Shown one piece after another: positions 1 through 19,409 of a stretch of DNA of 64,000 bases. Position 1 is the first letter of the stretch; every line of letters begins with the position of its first letter. The notes below the pieces were generated by a model. The model was not told where the DNA came from. It was given only the letters and a program-made list of their open reading frames with translations, and did no database searches. Location of the stretch: assembly GCA_937980205.1 (NCBI GenBank), contig CALJKW010000064.1:1-64000 (forward strand), given 5' to 3'. Position numbers and translations under genes: made by a program. The DNA is from an uncultured Myxococcales bacterium (lineage in GTDB: Bacteria; Myxococcota; Myxococcia; Myxococcales; Myxococcaceae).

Positions 1-96
1 TGAAGTCTCCTCCCGGAGGGGGGAGGGGCGAGCCCCTCGGAGCGGTCGCGCGCGGGGCGCCCGAGCTGCCGCTCCCCACGGCGGTCTGGCCGCCCC

Positions 97-1503
97 TCAC
101 TGGCACGCGCCGTTCACGCACTGCAGGTTGCCCTGGCAGAACTGGCACTGCCCGCCGTCGCGACCGCACGAGAAGTCGGCCGTGCCGCCCTGGCAGGTCC
201 CGAACGCGCAGCACCCGCCGCACGACGTCGAGTCGCAGACGCACTGCCCACCCATGCAGCGCGTCCCGGCAGGGCAGGGCGAGAACCGGTTTCCGCAAGA
301 GCAGTTCCCGAACTGGCACGAGTCGGCGGTGTTCATGTCGCACGTCGCGCAGTTCTGACCGTTCGGGCCGCACGCCATCACGGTGCGGTTCGTGATGCAC
401 ACGCCGTTCTGGCAGCAGCCCTGCGGGCACGTCTGGCCGTTGCAGCTCGAGCACACGCCGTTGCTGCAGGTGCCCGCGCCGCAGCTCGTGCACGCCTGGC
501 CGAAGCGGCCGCACTGCGTCGGCGTCTGCTGATTGCCCGGCACGCAGATGTTCCCGTTGCAGCAGCCGCCCGCGCACGTCTGGCCGTTGCACACGCACTG
601 GCCGCCCTGGCAGTCCGAGCCGGCGGGGCAGGGCGGGCCGTTGCCGCACGCGCACTGGCCGGTCGCGGTGCACGTGTCGGCGAGATCGGGATCGCAGCGC
701 ACGCACGCCGCGCCCATCGTGCCGCACGCCGCCGCGTTGCGCGCGAGGCACTGTGGCCCCGAGCAGCACCCCATCGGGCAGCTCTGCGGCGTGCAGTTGC
801 TGCACACGCCCGCATCACACGTCCCGTTGTTCGGGCAGTTCGCGCACTGCCGTCCGCCCGAGCCGCACTGCTGCGAGGTGTTCCCCGCGAGGCACTGGTT
901 GTTGTTGCAGCAGCCCGCGCAGCCGCTCATCGCGTCGCAGACGCACACGCCCTGGAAGTTGCAGCGCAGGCCCGGACCACACGCCGGGCCGTTGCCGCAC
1001 GCGCACTGGCCCTGCGCGTTGCAGTTGTTCGCGTTGATGCCGCACTGCACGCACGCTCCGCCGTTCGGGCCGCACGAGCCCGTCGTCCGCGTCGTGATGC
1101 AGCTGCCGTTCGGCGCACAGCAGCCCGCGTCGCAGCCGCCCATGCACGTCACTGCCGTGCCGCCGCCAGCGCCACCGCCCACGCCGCTTCCCCCGCCGAC
1201 GCCGGCGCCGCCGCCCACTCCGCTGCCGCCGCCGACGCCCGCGCCACCGCCGGAGCCGCCGTCGACGTCCGCTCCGCCGCCGGAGCCGCCCGCACCTCCG
1301 AGCCCGCCGGCATCTCCGCCGCCGCTGCCGCCGGTGTCGCCGCCACCGACTCCCGAGCCTCCGCCCGCGCCACCGTCCGTCTCGGCGCCGCCACCCGCGC
1401 CGCCGTCAGGATCCGGCGCAGGCACCACGTTGGAGCAGTTGCAGCCCTGCTGCGCGAACGCAGCCAACACGCACACGGCCACCGCGAAGTTTCGGATGCG
1501 CAT
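97..1503 (-). CDS. Cys-rich repeat lipoprotein with Gly-rich stalk
   Basis: A 468-residue surface lipoprotein candidate of unknown function. The chosen ATG gives a signal peptide ending in a lipobox (AQQGC); a GTG six codons upstream would only lengthen it. A Gly/Ala/Ser-rich spacer (about residues 30-120) precedes six copies of a module CxxGCCxxxxC...CGxxGxxCxxC, interleaved with a second Cys module carrying ACGNGPxC...GxCVC. Alternating disulfide-rich modules on a flexible stalk are common in myxobacterial exported proteins. Next to it on the same strand is an acyltransferase gene 33 bases upstream, with no obvious functional link. Lipoprotein assignment is firm; the role is not known. Confidence 0.75.
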   Translation of the reverse strand: MRIRNFAVAVCVLAAFAQQGCNCSNVVPAPDPDGGAGGGAETDGGAGGGSGVGGGDTGGSGGGDAGGLGGAGGSGGGADVDGGSGGGAGVGGGSGVGGGAGVGGGSGVGGGAGGGTAVTCMGGCDAGCCAPNGSCITTRTTGSCGPNGGACVQCGINANNCNAQGQCACGNGPACGPGLRCNFQGVCVCDAMSGCAGCCNNNQCLAGNTSQQCGSGGRQCANCPNNGTCDAGVCSNCTPQSCPMGCCSGPQCLARNAAACGTMGAACVRCDPDLADTCTATGQCACGNGPPCPAGSDCQGGQCVCNGQTCAGGCCNGNICVPGNQQTPTQCGRFGQACTSCGAGTCSNGVCSSCNGQTCPQGCCQNGVCITNRTVMACGPNGQNCATCDMNTADSCQFGNCSCGNRFSPCPAGTRCMGGQCVCDSTSCGGCCAFGTCQGGTADFSCGRDGGQCQFCQGNLQCVNGACQ

Positions 1504-1536
1504 GGGCGCGCATTCGACCACTTCACGCGCTGCGAA

Positions 1537-2700
1537 TCACGTCGCCGGCTGCGGAATCGGAGCCTCCGCCGGAGCCGTCTGCCGCGGCGCGTGGAACACG
1601 ATCTCGCCCGGCTTCAGCGTCTGCCCCTCGTAGATCGCCTTCATCGCGTCGGTCAGCTTCGGAGTCAGCGCGCGCTCCGCGTGTACGTGCACCTTCGACA
1701 GCCCCGAGAAGCCCAGCTGGCGCCAGCGCTCGAGCGCCTCGTCCTCCGTCGCGCCCGCACTCAAGCCCAGCCGCAGCTCGAGGCGGCCGTTCTCCACCGC
1801 GAACAGGGGGTGGTCCCACAGGAACTCCGTCGCCGCCGCCGGAGGAGGCCGCACCGACAGCCACTCTTCGGTGTGGAAGCAGTCGACCGCGCCGTCGCGC
1901 CGGCGCTTCCACTGCAAGAGGCCGTCGTTGGGCCGCGAAGACGCCGAGCCCATGTCGTAGCCGTGGAAGCCGTGCTGGTGCGAGTGCTCGAGCGCGAGGT
2001 ACGTGTTCATCGCGTTCACCTCGCGCAGCCGCTTCGCGTCCTTGAACACCTCGGCCGGGTAGCCGAAGCGCAGGGTGATGAAGTGCCGCTCTCCGCCGCG
2101 CGTGAGCTCGTAGCCGAGGTGACACGCGACCGGCTTGCCGTTGCAGGTGATGACGTCGAGGCGGCCCGTGTCGAGCGCCATCTTGCGGATGACGTCCGCG
2201 GGCAAGACGTACGCGTTTTCGCCGTGGCGCTCCTTCGCGTACGGCACCAGCATCTCTTCGTTCAGCTGGTCGATCTCCCGCGGCTCGGTGACCTGAGCCC
2301 ACTCGTACGACGCGCGGTGCTTCTTCAGCGTGCGGCGCAGCTCGCGGTCGTAGCGCGCCACGATCTCCTCGAGCGGCCGGCCCTTGAGCGGCACGATGGT
2401 GTGCACGTCGTACGGAACGCGCAGCGCGCCGGGGATGATCATCGGGCTCACCACCGCCACCTTCGGGTCCAGCGCATCGCGCAGCGAGCAGCGCACGCCG
2501 TCGCCCTCGAGCGCGAGCAGGTCGGACGCGTGCCGATCACCCGGCGGCGTGATGGCGACGATGTCGTACTTCGGCCCCGTCCACCGGTGCGCGACCCAGC
2601 GCCACGGCTTCAGCAGCGGAGCGCGCAGCTTCGCCCGCATGATCAGCCGGCGAAGGGTGAAGCGAAGCGAAGGGGGAACGAGTTGTCTTGCGAGGCTCAT
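1537..2700 (-). CDS. FemAB/GNAT-type acyltransferase (BioF2-like)
   Basis: A 387-residue cytoplasmic protein resembling the FemAB/BioF2-like branch of the GNAT fold, which transfers acyl or aminoacyl groups to amines. The central region carries the family pattern of a variable N-terminal half, then a core with NGKPVACHLGYEL and a following stretch rich in aromatic and basic residues (about 215-290). There is no signal peptide. It lies downstream of, and on the same strand as, the megasynthase and alpha/beta hydrolase genes, separated from the hydrolase by about 340 bases, so it may or may not belong to that cluster. The substrate cannot be read from the sequence. Family call is moderately sure. 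Confidence 0.6.
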   Translation of the reverse strand: MSLARQLVPPSLRFTLRRLIMRAKLRAPLLKPWRWVAHRWTGPKYDIVAITPPGDRHASDLLALEGDGVRCSLRDALDPKVAVVSPMIIPGALRVPYDVHTIVPLKGRPLEEIVARYDRELRRTLKKHRASYEWAQVTEPREIDQLNEEMLVPYAKERHGENAYVLPADVIRKMALDTGRLDVITCNGKPVACHLGYELTRGGERHFITLRFGYPAEVFKDAKRLREVNAMNTYLALEHSHQHGFHGYDMGSASSRPNDGLLQWKRRRDGAVDCFHTEEWLSVRPPPAAATEFLWDHPLFAVENGRLELRLGLSAGATEDEALERWRQLGFSGLSKVHVHAERALTPKLTDAMKAIYEGQTLKPGEIVFHAPRQTAPAEAPIPQPAT

Positions 2701-3043
2701 GAGAGATCACCACCAGGTTGAAGAGAGTTCGAAGGTCGACCGCAGCTCGCCAGCGAGGGGCCGTGCCTGCGTGACCGGCCGGTAACCCGGCGTCGGAGGT
2801 ACCGGCGTCGATGAGGACGAAGGGGTCCGCCATCGCCGCCGGTCCCCCTCTCGACGTCCCCGCCCGCCACCCCACCTCCACGCCCGCCTGGCTCGACCCA
2901 CGGGACCGGGCCCAAGCACCCCACCACCGCGAAACACTCGACAAAAGCCCACCGCGCCGCCGCCACTCGACCTCCGCCCGCGAATGAGTAAGGGCCGCGC
3001 GTTCCGATGTCGTGTGGAGTTTTGGTGCGTTACCTGCCGGTAG
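2701..3043. other. Intergenic stretch, no gene recognised
   Basis: This 343-base gap between the hydrolase and the acyltransferase holds only overlapping GC-rich frames that give Arg/Gly/Pro-rich translations typical of non-coding frames. A GGTAAC motif lies at 2781-2786 and a GTTACC motif at 3029-3034, just beyond the hydrolase stop; both recur in other gaps of the window. No hairpin with a T-run was seen. Confidence 0.5.
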
Positions 3044-3880
3044 TCAGCCCGTCGCGAAGAACCCGGTCAGCAGCGCCGGCCAGTCGCCGAGCTTCTCGCG
3101 GAAGGTGAAGTGCGAGGCGCCCGGCACGAGGTGCAGCTCCCCGCCCGCGGCCGCCGCCAGGTCCTTCGACATCTGTGGCGGCACCGCCTCGTCTTCTGCG
3201 CTCGCGATGAACAGCGACTTGCGGTTCTTCAGGCGCGGCGCCGCGGCCAGCGGGGCGAGGTTCCCGCCCTCGATCATCCTCCGCGCGGCCGCCGTCGCGG
3301 GCCACTGACGGATGGGGCCCCACTCGCGGTACTCGAACTTCTGGTGCTCCAGCGCGTCGCTCCACGGGTTCACCGCGAGCAGCGACGACACGCGCGGCTC
3401 GTCGGGCACGAACGCAGCGAGCAGCGCGGCGCCGTGGCTGAACCCGTAGGCGCCGATGCGCTGCACCTCGGGACGTGAGGCGAGGAAGTCGACGCACGCA
3501 GCGAACGCGGCGCGCTCGTGGCTGCCGAGCACGATCTGGCCCTCGCTCTCTCCCATGCCGGGCCAGTCGAACAGCAGCACGCCGAAGCCGGCGGCGGTGA
3601 GCACCCGCGCGTCCTCCCAAAGCTGCGTACGGTTCGAGGACATGCCGTGCGCGACGATGATCGCAACTCCGTTGCGCGGAGGGACCCACGACGCCGCCAC
3701 CTTCAGCCCCAGCGAGCTCTTCAGCGTGAGCGGCTCGACGCCCTGCAGGGGCGACGGCGCCGCGAACTTCATCCCCTGAGGGCGGAACGAGCCCATCGTG
3801 CTCTGCCACGCACGCATGGCCTGAACGCCGGCGACCGCGACGGCGGCGACCAGGACGACAGCGAAGGCGAGCTTCAGCAC
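3044..3880 (-). CDS. membrane-anchored alpha/beta hydrolase
   Basis: A 278-residue serine hydrolase. Residues 1-22 form an N-terminal hydrophobic anchor, followed by the alpha/beta hydrolase core. The nucleophile elbow is GFSHG, the acid is probably in SAEDEAVP and the catalytic His in GASHF, so the triad looks complete. The oxyanion strand is VAHGMSSNR. The start is a GTG one base after the stop of the megasynthase, which implies translational coupling. In that context it may hydrolyse or release the assembly-line product, or repair mis-primed carrier domains, although the N-terminal membrane anchor is unusual for a type II thioesterase. The hydrolase fold is certain; the thioesterase role is inference. 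Confidence 0.8.
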   Translation of the reverse strand: MLKLAFAVVLVAAVAVAGVQAMRAWQSTMGSFRPQGMKFAAPSPLQGVEPLTLKSSLGLKVAASWVPPRNGVAIIVAHGMSSNRTQLWEDARVLTAAGFGVLLFDWPGMGESEGQIVLGSHERAAFAACVDFLASRPEVQRIGAYGFSHGAALLAAFVPDEPRVSSLLAVNPWSDALEHQKFEYREWGPIRQWPATAAARRMIEGGNLAPLAAAPRLKNRKSLFIASAEDEAVPPQMSKDLAAAAGGELHLVPGASHFTFREKLGDWPALLTGFFATG

Positions 3881-3881
3881 T

Positions 3882-10730
<6,849 letters not shown>

Positions 10731-10781
10731 AAGTGGCGCCCGAAGTAACCGGTGGGGCGCAGACCCGCCTCAAGCTGGAGC

Positions 10782-10801
10782 GGGTTACTCGCGTGTAACC
10801 C
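10782..10801. promoter_or_regulatory. GGGTTAC-N6-GTAACCC dyad in divergent promoter region
   Basis: A perfect 7-base inverted repeat with a 6-base spacer (TCGCGT) sits in the 103-base gap between the divergent megasynthase and sugar-binding-protein genes. It could be an operator for either direction. A further GTAACC lies at 10745-10750. No T-run follows, so a terminator is unlikely. The binding protein is unknown. Confidence 0.4.
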
Positions 10802-10833
10802 ACGGCCCTGGGAGCAAGGCATGATGCGCCGCC

Positions 10834-11868
10834 ATGCGCATCGCCCTCGCTGCCGTCGTCCTCGTCCTCGCCGCCGCCTGCAAGTCCGAGAAGAAGGACA
10901 CGAAGAAGATCGCGCTGCTGCTCCCCGAGGCGAAGACCGCCCGCTACGAGACGCAAGATCGGCCCCACTTCGAAGCCAAGGTGAAGGCGCTCTGCTCCGA
11001 CTGCGAGGTGCTGTACTCGAACGCCGCGCAGGACGCCTCGAAGCAGCAGTCGCAGGCCGAGGCCGCGCTCACCAACGGCGCGCGCGTGCTGGTGCTCGAC
11101 CCCGTCGACGGCACCGCCGCGCGCGCCATCGCCGAGAAGGCCCGCGCCGCCGGAGCCAAGGTCATCGCCTACGATCGCCTCGTCCTCGGCACCGACGCCG
11201 TCGACTGGTACGTGGCCTTCGAGGCCGAGAACATCGGCCGCTTCCAGGCCCAGGCCCTGCTCGACGCGCTGAAGGGCAAAGAGCAGCCCACCATCATCGT
11301 CATCAACGGCGCTCCCACCGACCCGAACGCCGCGCTGCTCAAGAAGGGCATGCACGCCGTGTTCGACGGCAAGGTGAAGATCTTTCGCGAGTTCGACACC
11401 CCCGACTGGAGCCCCGACAAGGCCCAGGAAGAGATGACCCAGGCGCTCACCGCGCTCGGCTCCGAGCCGCTCGACGGCGTCTACTGCGCCAACGACGGCA
11501 CCGCCGGCGGGGCCATCGCCGCGATGAAGGCCGCCGGCGTGAAGCTCGTGCCGGTCACCGGGCAGGACGCCGAGGTCGCCGCGCTGCAGCGGATCATCGC
11601 CGGCGAGCAGCACTCGACCATCTACAAGGCGCTCAAGCTCGAGGCCGAGACCGCCGCGGAGATCGCGGTGAAGGCCCTGCGCGGCGAGACCGTCACGACG
11701 ACCGCCGTCGCCGACAACGGCAAGAAGCAGGTCCCGGCGATCGTCCTCGAGCCGACCTCGGTCACGAAAGACAACCTCGCCGCGACGGTGCTCAAAGACG
11801 GCTTCTGGAAGCGCGACCAGCTCTGCACCGGCGCGTACGCGGAGCCGTGCAAGGCGGCGGGGATCTGA
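10834..11868 (+). CDS. xylF: sugar ABC transporter substrate-binding lipoprotein (XylF-like)
   Basis: A 344-residue periplasmic-binding-protein type 1 family member. The N-terminus is a lipoprotein signal (hydrophobic stretch ending LAAAC, with the Cys near residue 16). The body follows XylF: IALLLPE, then a segment ending in LVLDPVDG, the ribose/xylose-type DGVYCANDGTAGGAI and LVPVTGQDAE motifs. It heads a three-gene operon with an ATPase starting 3 bases after its stop and a permease, so it should deliver a monosaccharide, most likely xylose or a relative, to that importer. The exact sugar is not provable from sequence. Confidence 0.85.
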   Translation: MRIALAAVVLVLAAACKSEKKDTKKIALLLPEAKTARYETQDRPHFEAKVKALCSDCEVLYSNAAQDASKQQSQAEAALTNGARVLVLDPVDGTAARAIAEKARAAGAKVIAYDRLVLGTDAVDWYVAFEAENIGRFQAQALLDALKGKEQPTIIVINGAPTDPNAALLKKGMHAVFDGKVKIFREFDTPDWSPDKAQEEMTQALTALGSEPLDGVYCANDGTAGGAIAAMKAAGVKLVPVTGQDAEVAALQRIIAGEQHSTIYKALKLEAETAAEIAVKALRGETVTTTAVADNGKKQVPAIVLEPTSVTKDNLAATVLKDGFWKRDQLCTGAYAEPCKAAGI

Positions 11869-11871
11869 CGG

Positions 11872-12543
11872 GTGCTCCTCGAGGTCCGCGGCGCCACGAA
11901 GCGGTTCGGTGCCGTCGAGGCGCTCAGCGGCGTCGACTTCGAGGTCTCTGCGGGAGAGGTCGTCGCGCTCGTCGGCGACAACGGCGCCGGCAAGTCGACC
12001 CTCGTGAAGGTGATCGGCGGCGCCGTGCCGCTCGACTCCGGCACGGTGCGCGCGCCCGCCGAGCTCGCCGTCGTCTGGCAGGACCTTGCGCTCTGCGACA
12101 ACCTCGACGTCGTCGCCAACCTCTTCCTCGGCCGCGAGTCTTCGTTCGTCCTCGACGAGAAGGCCATGGAGCAGGAGGCGGTGGGCCTGCTCTCGCGGCT
12201 CGGCGTCACGATTCCGAACGTGCGCGTCGAGGTCGCCGCGCTGTCCGGCGGCCAGCGCCAGTCGATCGCCGTCGCGCGCGCCGTGCTCGCGAAGCCGAAG
12301 GTGATGCTGCTCGACGAGCCGACCGCCGCGCTCGGCGTCGCGCAGACGCGCCAGGTGCTCGACCTCATCGGCCGCCTGCGCGCCGAAGGCCTCGGCGTCG
12401 TCGTCATCAGCCACAACCTCGCCGACGTCTTCGAGGTCGCCGACCGCATCGTCGTGCTGCGGCTCGGCAAGCGCGTGGCGACCTTCGCGCGGGGCGAGGC
12501 GAGCCGCGAGGCCGTCGTCGCCGCCATCACGGGTGCCGCATGA
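11872..12543 (+). CDS. sugar ABC transporter ATPase, single nucleotide-binding domain
   Basis: A 223-residue ABC ATPase with Walker A GDNGAGKST, signature LSGGQRQS, Walker B VMLLDEPTAALG and the switch His in VVISHN. XylG/RbsA relatives usually carry two fused nucleotide-binding domains of about 500 residues in total; this protein has one, so it would have to work as a homodimer, as in the FrcA-type importers. The start is GTG just after the xylF stop, and its stop overlaps the permease start in an ATGA arrangement. Operon order binding protein, ATPase, permease is typical of the CUT2 class. Confidence 0.88.
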   Translation: MLLEVRGATKRFGAVEALSGVDFEVSAGEVVALVGDNGAGKSTLVKVIGGAVPLDSGTVRAPAELAVVWQDLALCDNLDVVANLFLGRESSFVLDEKAMEQEAVGLLSRLGVTIPNVRVEVAALSGGQRQSIAVARAVLAKPKVMLLDEPTAALGVAQTRQVLDLIGRLRAEGLGVVVISHNLADVFEVADRIVVLRLGKRVATFARGEASREAVVAAITGAA

Positions 12544-13577
12544 AGTGGCGCGAGCGGCTGCCGGTGCTCCTGGGCCTCGTCATCGTCGCCGTCGTGTTCC
12601 AGGCGCTGAACTCGAACTTCCTCTCGCCGCGGAACCTCACGAACCTCGGGCTGCAGATCGCCGCGATGGCGACCATCTCGTGTGGCCTGGTGCTCGTGCT
12701 GCTGCTCGGAGAGATCGACCTCTCCGCCGGCGCGGTGAGCGGGCTCTGCGCGGCGGTGATGGCGGTCGTCGGCCTGCCGGGGCCGCTCGGCCTCGGGCTC
12801 GCGCTCGCGTGCGGCGCAGCCATCGGGCTGCTGCAGGGCACGTGGATCACCCGCCTCGGAGTCCCCTCGTTCGTCGTCACCCTCGCCGGCCTGCTCGCGT
12901 GGCAGGGCGCGCAGCTCGCCGTGCTCGGCAGCACCGGCTCGCTGAACCTCACCGACCCGTTCATCGTCGCCTTGTGCGCCACGTTCCTGCCGTGGTGGGC
13001 GGGCGTCATCGCCGGCGCCGCGTTCGCGGCGCTCACGCGCAACGTCGTCCTCGCCGTCGCCAGCGTCGTCGCCATCGCGCTCTTCAACCAGGACCGCGGC
13101 GTGCCGCTCGCGCTCGTCATCGTCGTCGGCGTCGTCGCCGCCACCGACTGGCTCGTGCGCCGCACGCGCTTCGGCCGCCACGTGCTCGCCGTCGGAGGCA
13201 ACGCCGAAGCCGCCCGGCGCGCCGGCATCTCGGTTCCGCGCATCAGGGTCACCGTCTTCGCGCTCGCCTCGATGCTCGCCGCGCTCGGCGGAGTCCTCGC
13301 CGCCTCGCGCCTGCTCGCCGTGAATCAGTCTTCGGGCAGCGGCGATCTCCTGCTCAACGCCATCGCCGCAGCCGTCATCGGCGGCACGAGCCTGTTCGGC
13401 GGTCGCGGCTCGGCGTGGTCGGCGCTCTCCGGCGCGATCGTGATCGGCGCCATCTCCAACGGCATGGACCTGCTCGGCCTCGCATCGGCCGTGAAGTTCA
13501 TCGTCACCGGCGCCGTGCTGCTCGCCGCGGTGACGATGGACGCGGTTGCCCGGCGCGCCCCCGCCGCCCGCCGGTGA
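12540..13577 (+). CDS. sugar ABC transporter permease (XylH/RbsC-like)
   Basis: A 345-residue inner-membrane permease of the BPD_transp_2 family, with about 8-10 hydrophobic segments. Recognisable family stretches include LLLGEIDLSAGAVSG near residue 60, TRLGVPSFVVTLAGL near 105, FGRHVLAVGGNAEAARRAGI near 215 and AVIGGTSLFGGRGS near 280. The ATG overlaps the ATPase stop by four bases. It forms the translocation path for the sugar bound by the XylF-like protein. Confidence 0.9.
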   Translation: MKWRERLPVLLGLVIVAVVFQALNSNFLSPRNLTNLGLQIAAMATISCGLVLVLLLGEIDLSAGAVSGLCAAVMAVVGLPGPLGLGLALACGAAIGLLQGTWITRLGVPSFVVTLAGLLAWQGAQLAVLGSTGSLNLTDPFIVALCATFLPWWAGVIAGAAFAALTRNVVLAVASVVAIALFNQDRGVPLALVIVVGVVAATDWLVRRTRFGRHVLAVGGNAEAARRAGISVPRIRVTVFALASMLAALGGVLAASRLLAVNQSSGSGDLLLNAIAAAVIGGTSLFGGRGSAWSALSGAIVIGAISNGMDLLGLASAVKFIVTGAVLLAAVTMDAVARRAPAARR

Positions 13578-13583
13578 TCCGAG

Positions 13584-13910
13584 TCACTCGCAGCCGACGG
13601 CGATCTCGAGCGCCTGGCACACCTCGTCCAGCTTCTCGTCACCGATCGACGAAACCCACTTGCGCAGGTCGGCCTGCCGCACCGTGAATACGTTCGTCAG
13701 GTTGACGCACGAGTCCTGCTTGAGGCCTTCCTCGACGCCGAGGTGCACCTCGGTTGGAGAACCACGGCGAGTCGACGTGATCGCTGCGACCGTCACCGTC
13801 TCGAGAACCTCCAACAGAGAATCCCGCGAAAGGACGAGCACTGGCCGTCGCTTGTCCGGTGGCGCGAACCGATACATCCAGACGTCGCCACGGGCTATTC
13901 GTCGGGCCAC
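13584..13910 (-). CDS. MazF/PemK-type mRNA interferase toxin
   Basis: A 108-residue type II toxin of the MazF/PemK family. Family landmarks are GDVWMYRF at the N-terminus, KRRPVLVLSRD, AAITSTRRGSPTEV and EEGLKQDSCVNLTNV, which include the Arg and Ser/Thr residues used in RNA cleavage. The GTG start lies 16 bases inside the 3' end of the upstream antitoxin gene, so the pair is translationally coupled. In this family the toxin cleaves RNA and is held inactive by the antitoxin. It ends only six bases from the convergent permease gene. Confidence 0.88.
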   Translation of the reverse strand: MARRIARGDVWMYRFAPPDKRRPVLVLSRDSLLEVLETVTVAAITSTRRGSPTEVHLGVEEGLKQDSCVNLTNVFTVRQADLRKWVSSIGDEKLDEVCQALEIAVGCE

Positions 13911-14137
13911 GCCTGCCGCTCCATGAGCTGTTCGACTTCACGAAGCATGGCGCGCGATTCTCCGCGGTACGCGTCGCGAATGGCCTCGTCGATGTCTCGC
14001 CTGCGCCGAGCCTCGAGGTACAGCCGCAGCGCCGATGCGATCATCTTCGAGCGGCCCCGGCGGCGAGCTTCGGGCAGGCGGTCGACCCGCCGCAGCAGCT
14101 CTTCATCCAACGAGATCTGTACCGAGCGTGCGGCCAT
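13895..14137 (-). CDS. ribbon-helix-helix antitoxin
   Basis: An 80-residue antitoxin. Residues 4-20 (SVQISLDEELLRRVDRL) form the RHH strand and first helix, and GRSKMIASALRLYL forms the second helix; the acidic C-terminal half (DEAIRDAYRG...LREVEQLM) is the expected toxin-binding tail. It precedes and overlaps the MazF-type toxin. A 22-base palindrome about 22 bases upstream of its ATG is a good candidate for the operator it binds. It sits directly behind an Fpg/Nei glycosylase gene on the same strand. Confidence 0.85.
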   Translation of the reverse strand: MAARSVQISLDEELLRRVDRLPEARRRGRSKMIASALRLYLEARRRRDIDEAIRDAYRGESRAMLREVEQLMERQAWPDE

Positions 14138-14159
14138 GATGAAAAGATGCAGTAGTAAT

Positions 14160-14181
14160 CATGATGGGTCAACCCATCATG
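14160..14181 (-). promoter_or_regulatory. palindromic operator of the toxin-antitoxin operon
   Basis: CATGATGGGT-CA-ACCCATCATG reads as a 10-base perfect inverted repeat with a two-base centre. On the minus strand the centre supplies TTGACC, a good -35 match, with CATCTT 17 bases downstream as a weak -10. The site lies upstream of the antitoxin ATG and overlaps the stop of the glycosylase gene. RHH antitoxins typically bind such palindromes and repress their own operon. The palindrome is visible; promoter and binding are inferred. Confidence 0.6.
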
Positions 14182-14933
14182 TCTGACACGCCGGGCAGAA
14201 ATACGTCCCGCGCGCGCCCAGGCCCTGCTTGAAGTACGCGATCGGCGTCTCGCACTTCCGGCACGGCTCGCCCTCGCGCTCGTAGACCTCGAACCTCGGC
14301 CGCGCTCCGCGAACGCTCGCGCTCATCAGCTTGCGCGCCGCGGCGAAGATCTCGCGCAGCTCGTCATCGCTCACGTCCGGACCCCGCCGGTCGGGCCGCA
14401 CGCCGCACCGGTACAGCGACTCGGACTTCCAGATGTTCCCGATGCCCGCGGCCACCCGCTGGTTGAGCAGCAGCTCGCCGATGGGCTGCGGCCCGAGCGC
14501 GCGCAGCCGGGCGATCGCCGCATCCACGTCGAACGTCTCGCCGAGCACGTCCGGCCCGAGCCTGCCCACGTCGCCGCGCGCGAGCTGCTTCGCCGTCACC
14601 AGCTCCGCCACCGGCACGTCGAACGCCACCGCCTCGAAGTCTTCCGTCTGCAGCACGATGCGCATCGCCGACCGAGGCCGCTTCCACCGCTCACCCCGGC
14701 GGTAGATGTGCCACGAGCCGTTCATCCGCATGTGCGTGCGCAGCGTCACGCCGTTCGAGAGCTCCATCAGCAGGTGCTTGCCGACCGCGCTGACGCCGAC
14801 GACGGTCTCGCCTACGAGCGGCTTGTTCTCCGCCGCGGTCCGCACCGTCGCGATCTCCGACTCGAAGCCGACGACCCGCTTGCCGGCCAGCGCGAGGTGC
14901 AGCGTCTTCGCCGCGCGGTGCAGCGTGTCGCCT

Positions 14934-14941
<8 letters not shown>
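14177..14941 (-). CDS. nei: Fpg/Nei-family DNA glycosylase (AP lyase)
   Basis: A 254-residue base-excision-repair enzyme. The GTG start gives the family N-terminus PEGDTLHRAA, whose Pro becomes the catalytic amine after Met removal, followed by the catalytic Glu. The helix-two-turn-helix region holds LLNQRVAAGIGNIWKSE, and the C-terminal zinc finger has paired Cys (CRKCETP...YFCPACQT). The PEGDTLH N-terminus is the endonuclease VIII (Nei) type rather than PELPE of MutM. The start overlaps the end of lhr by 8 bases; Lhr-Nei neighbours are known from actinobacteria. Confidence 0.9.

Positions 14942-19383
<4,442 letters not shown>

Positions 19384-19409
<26 letters not shown>

Noticed and set aside
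2697..2966. Minus-strand frames upstream of the acyltransferase
   Set aside because: Composition is Arg/Gly/Pro-rich with no recognisable domain and no ribosome site.
13578..13583. Terminator between permease and toxin gene
   Set aside because: Six bases are too few and no hairpin with a T-run is present.
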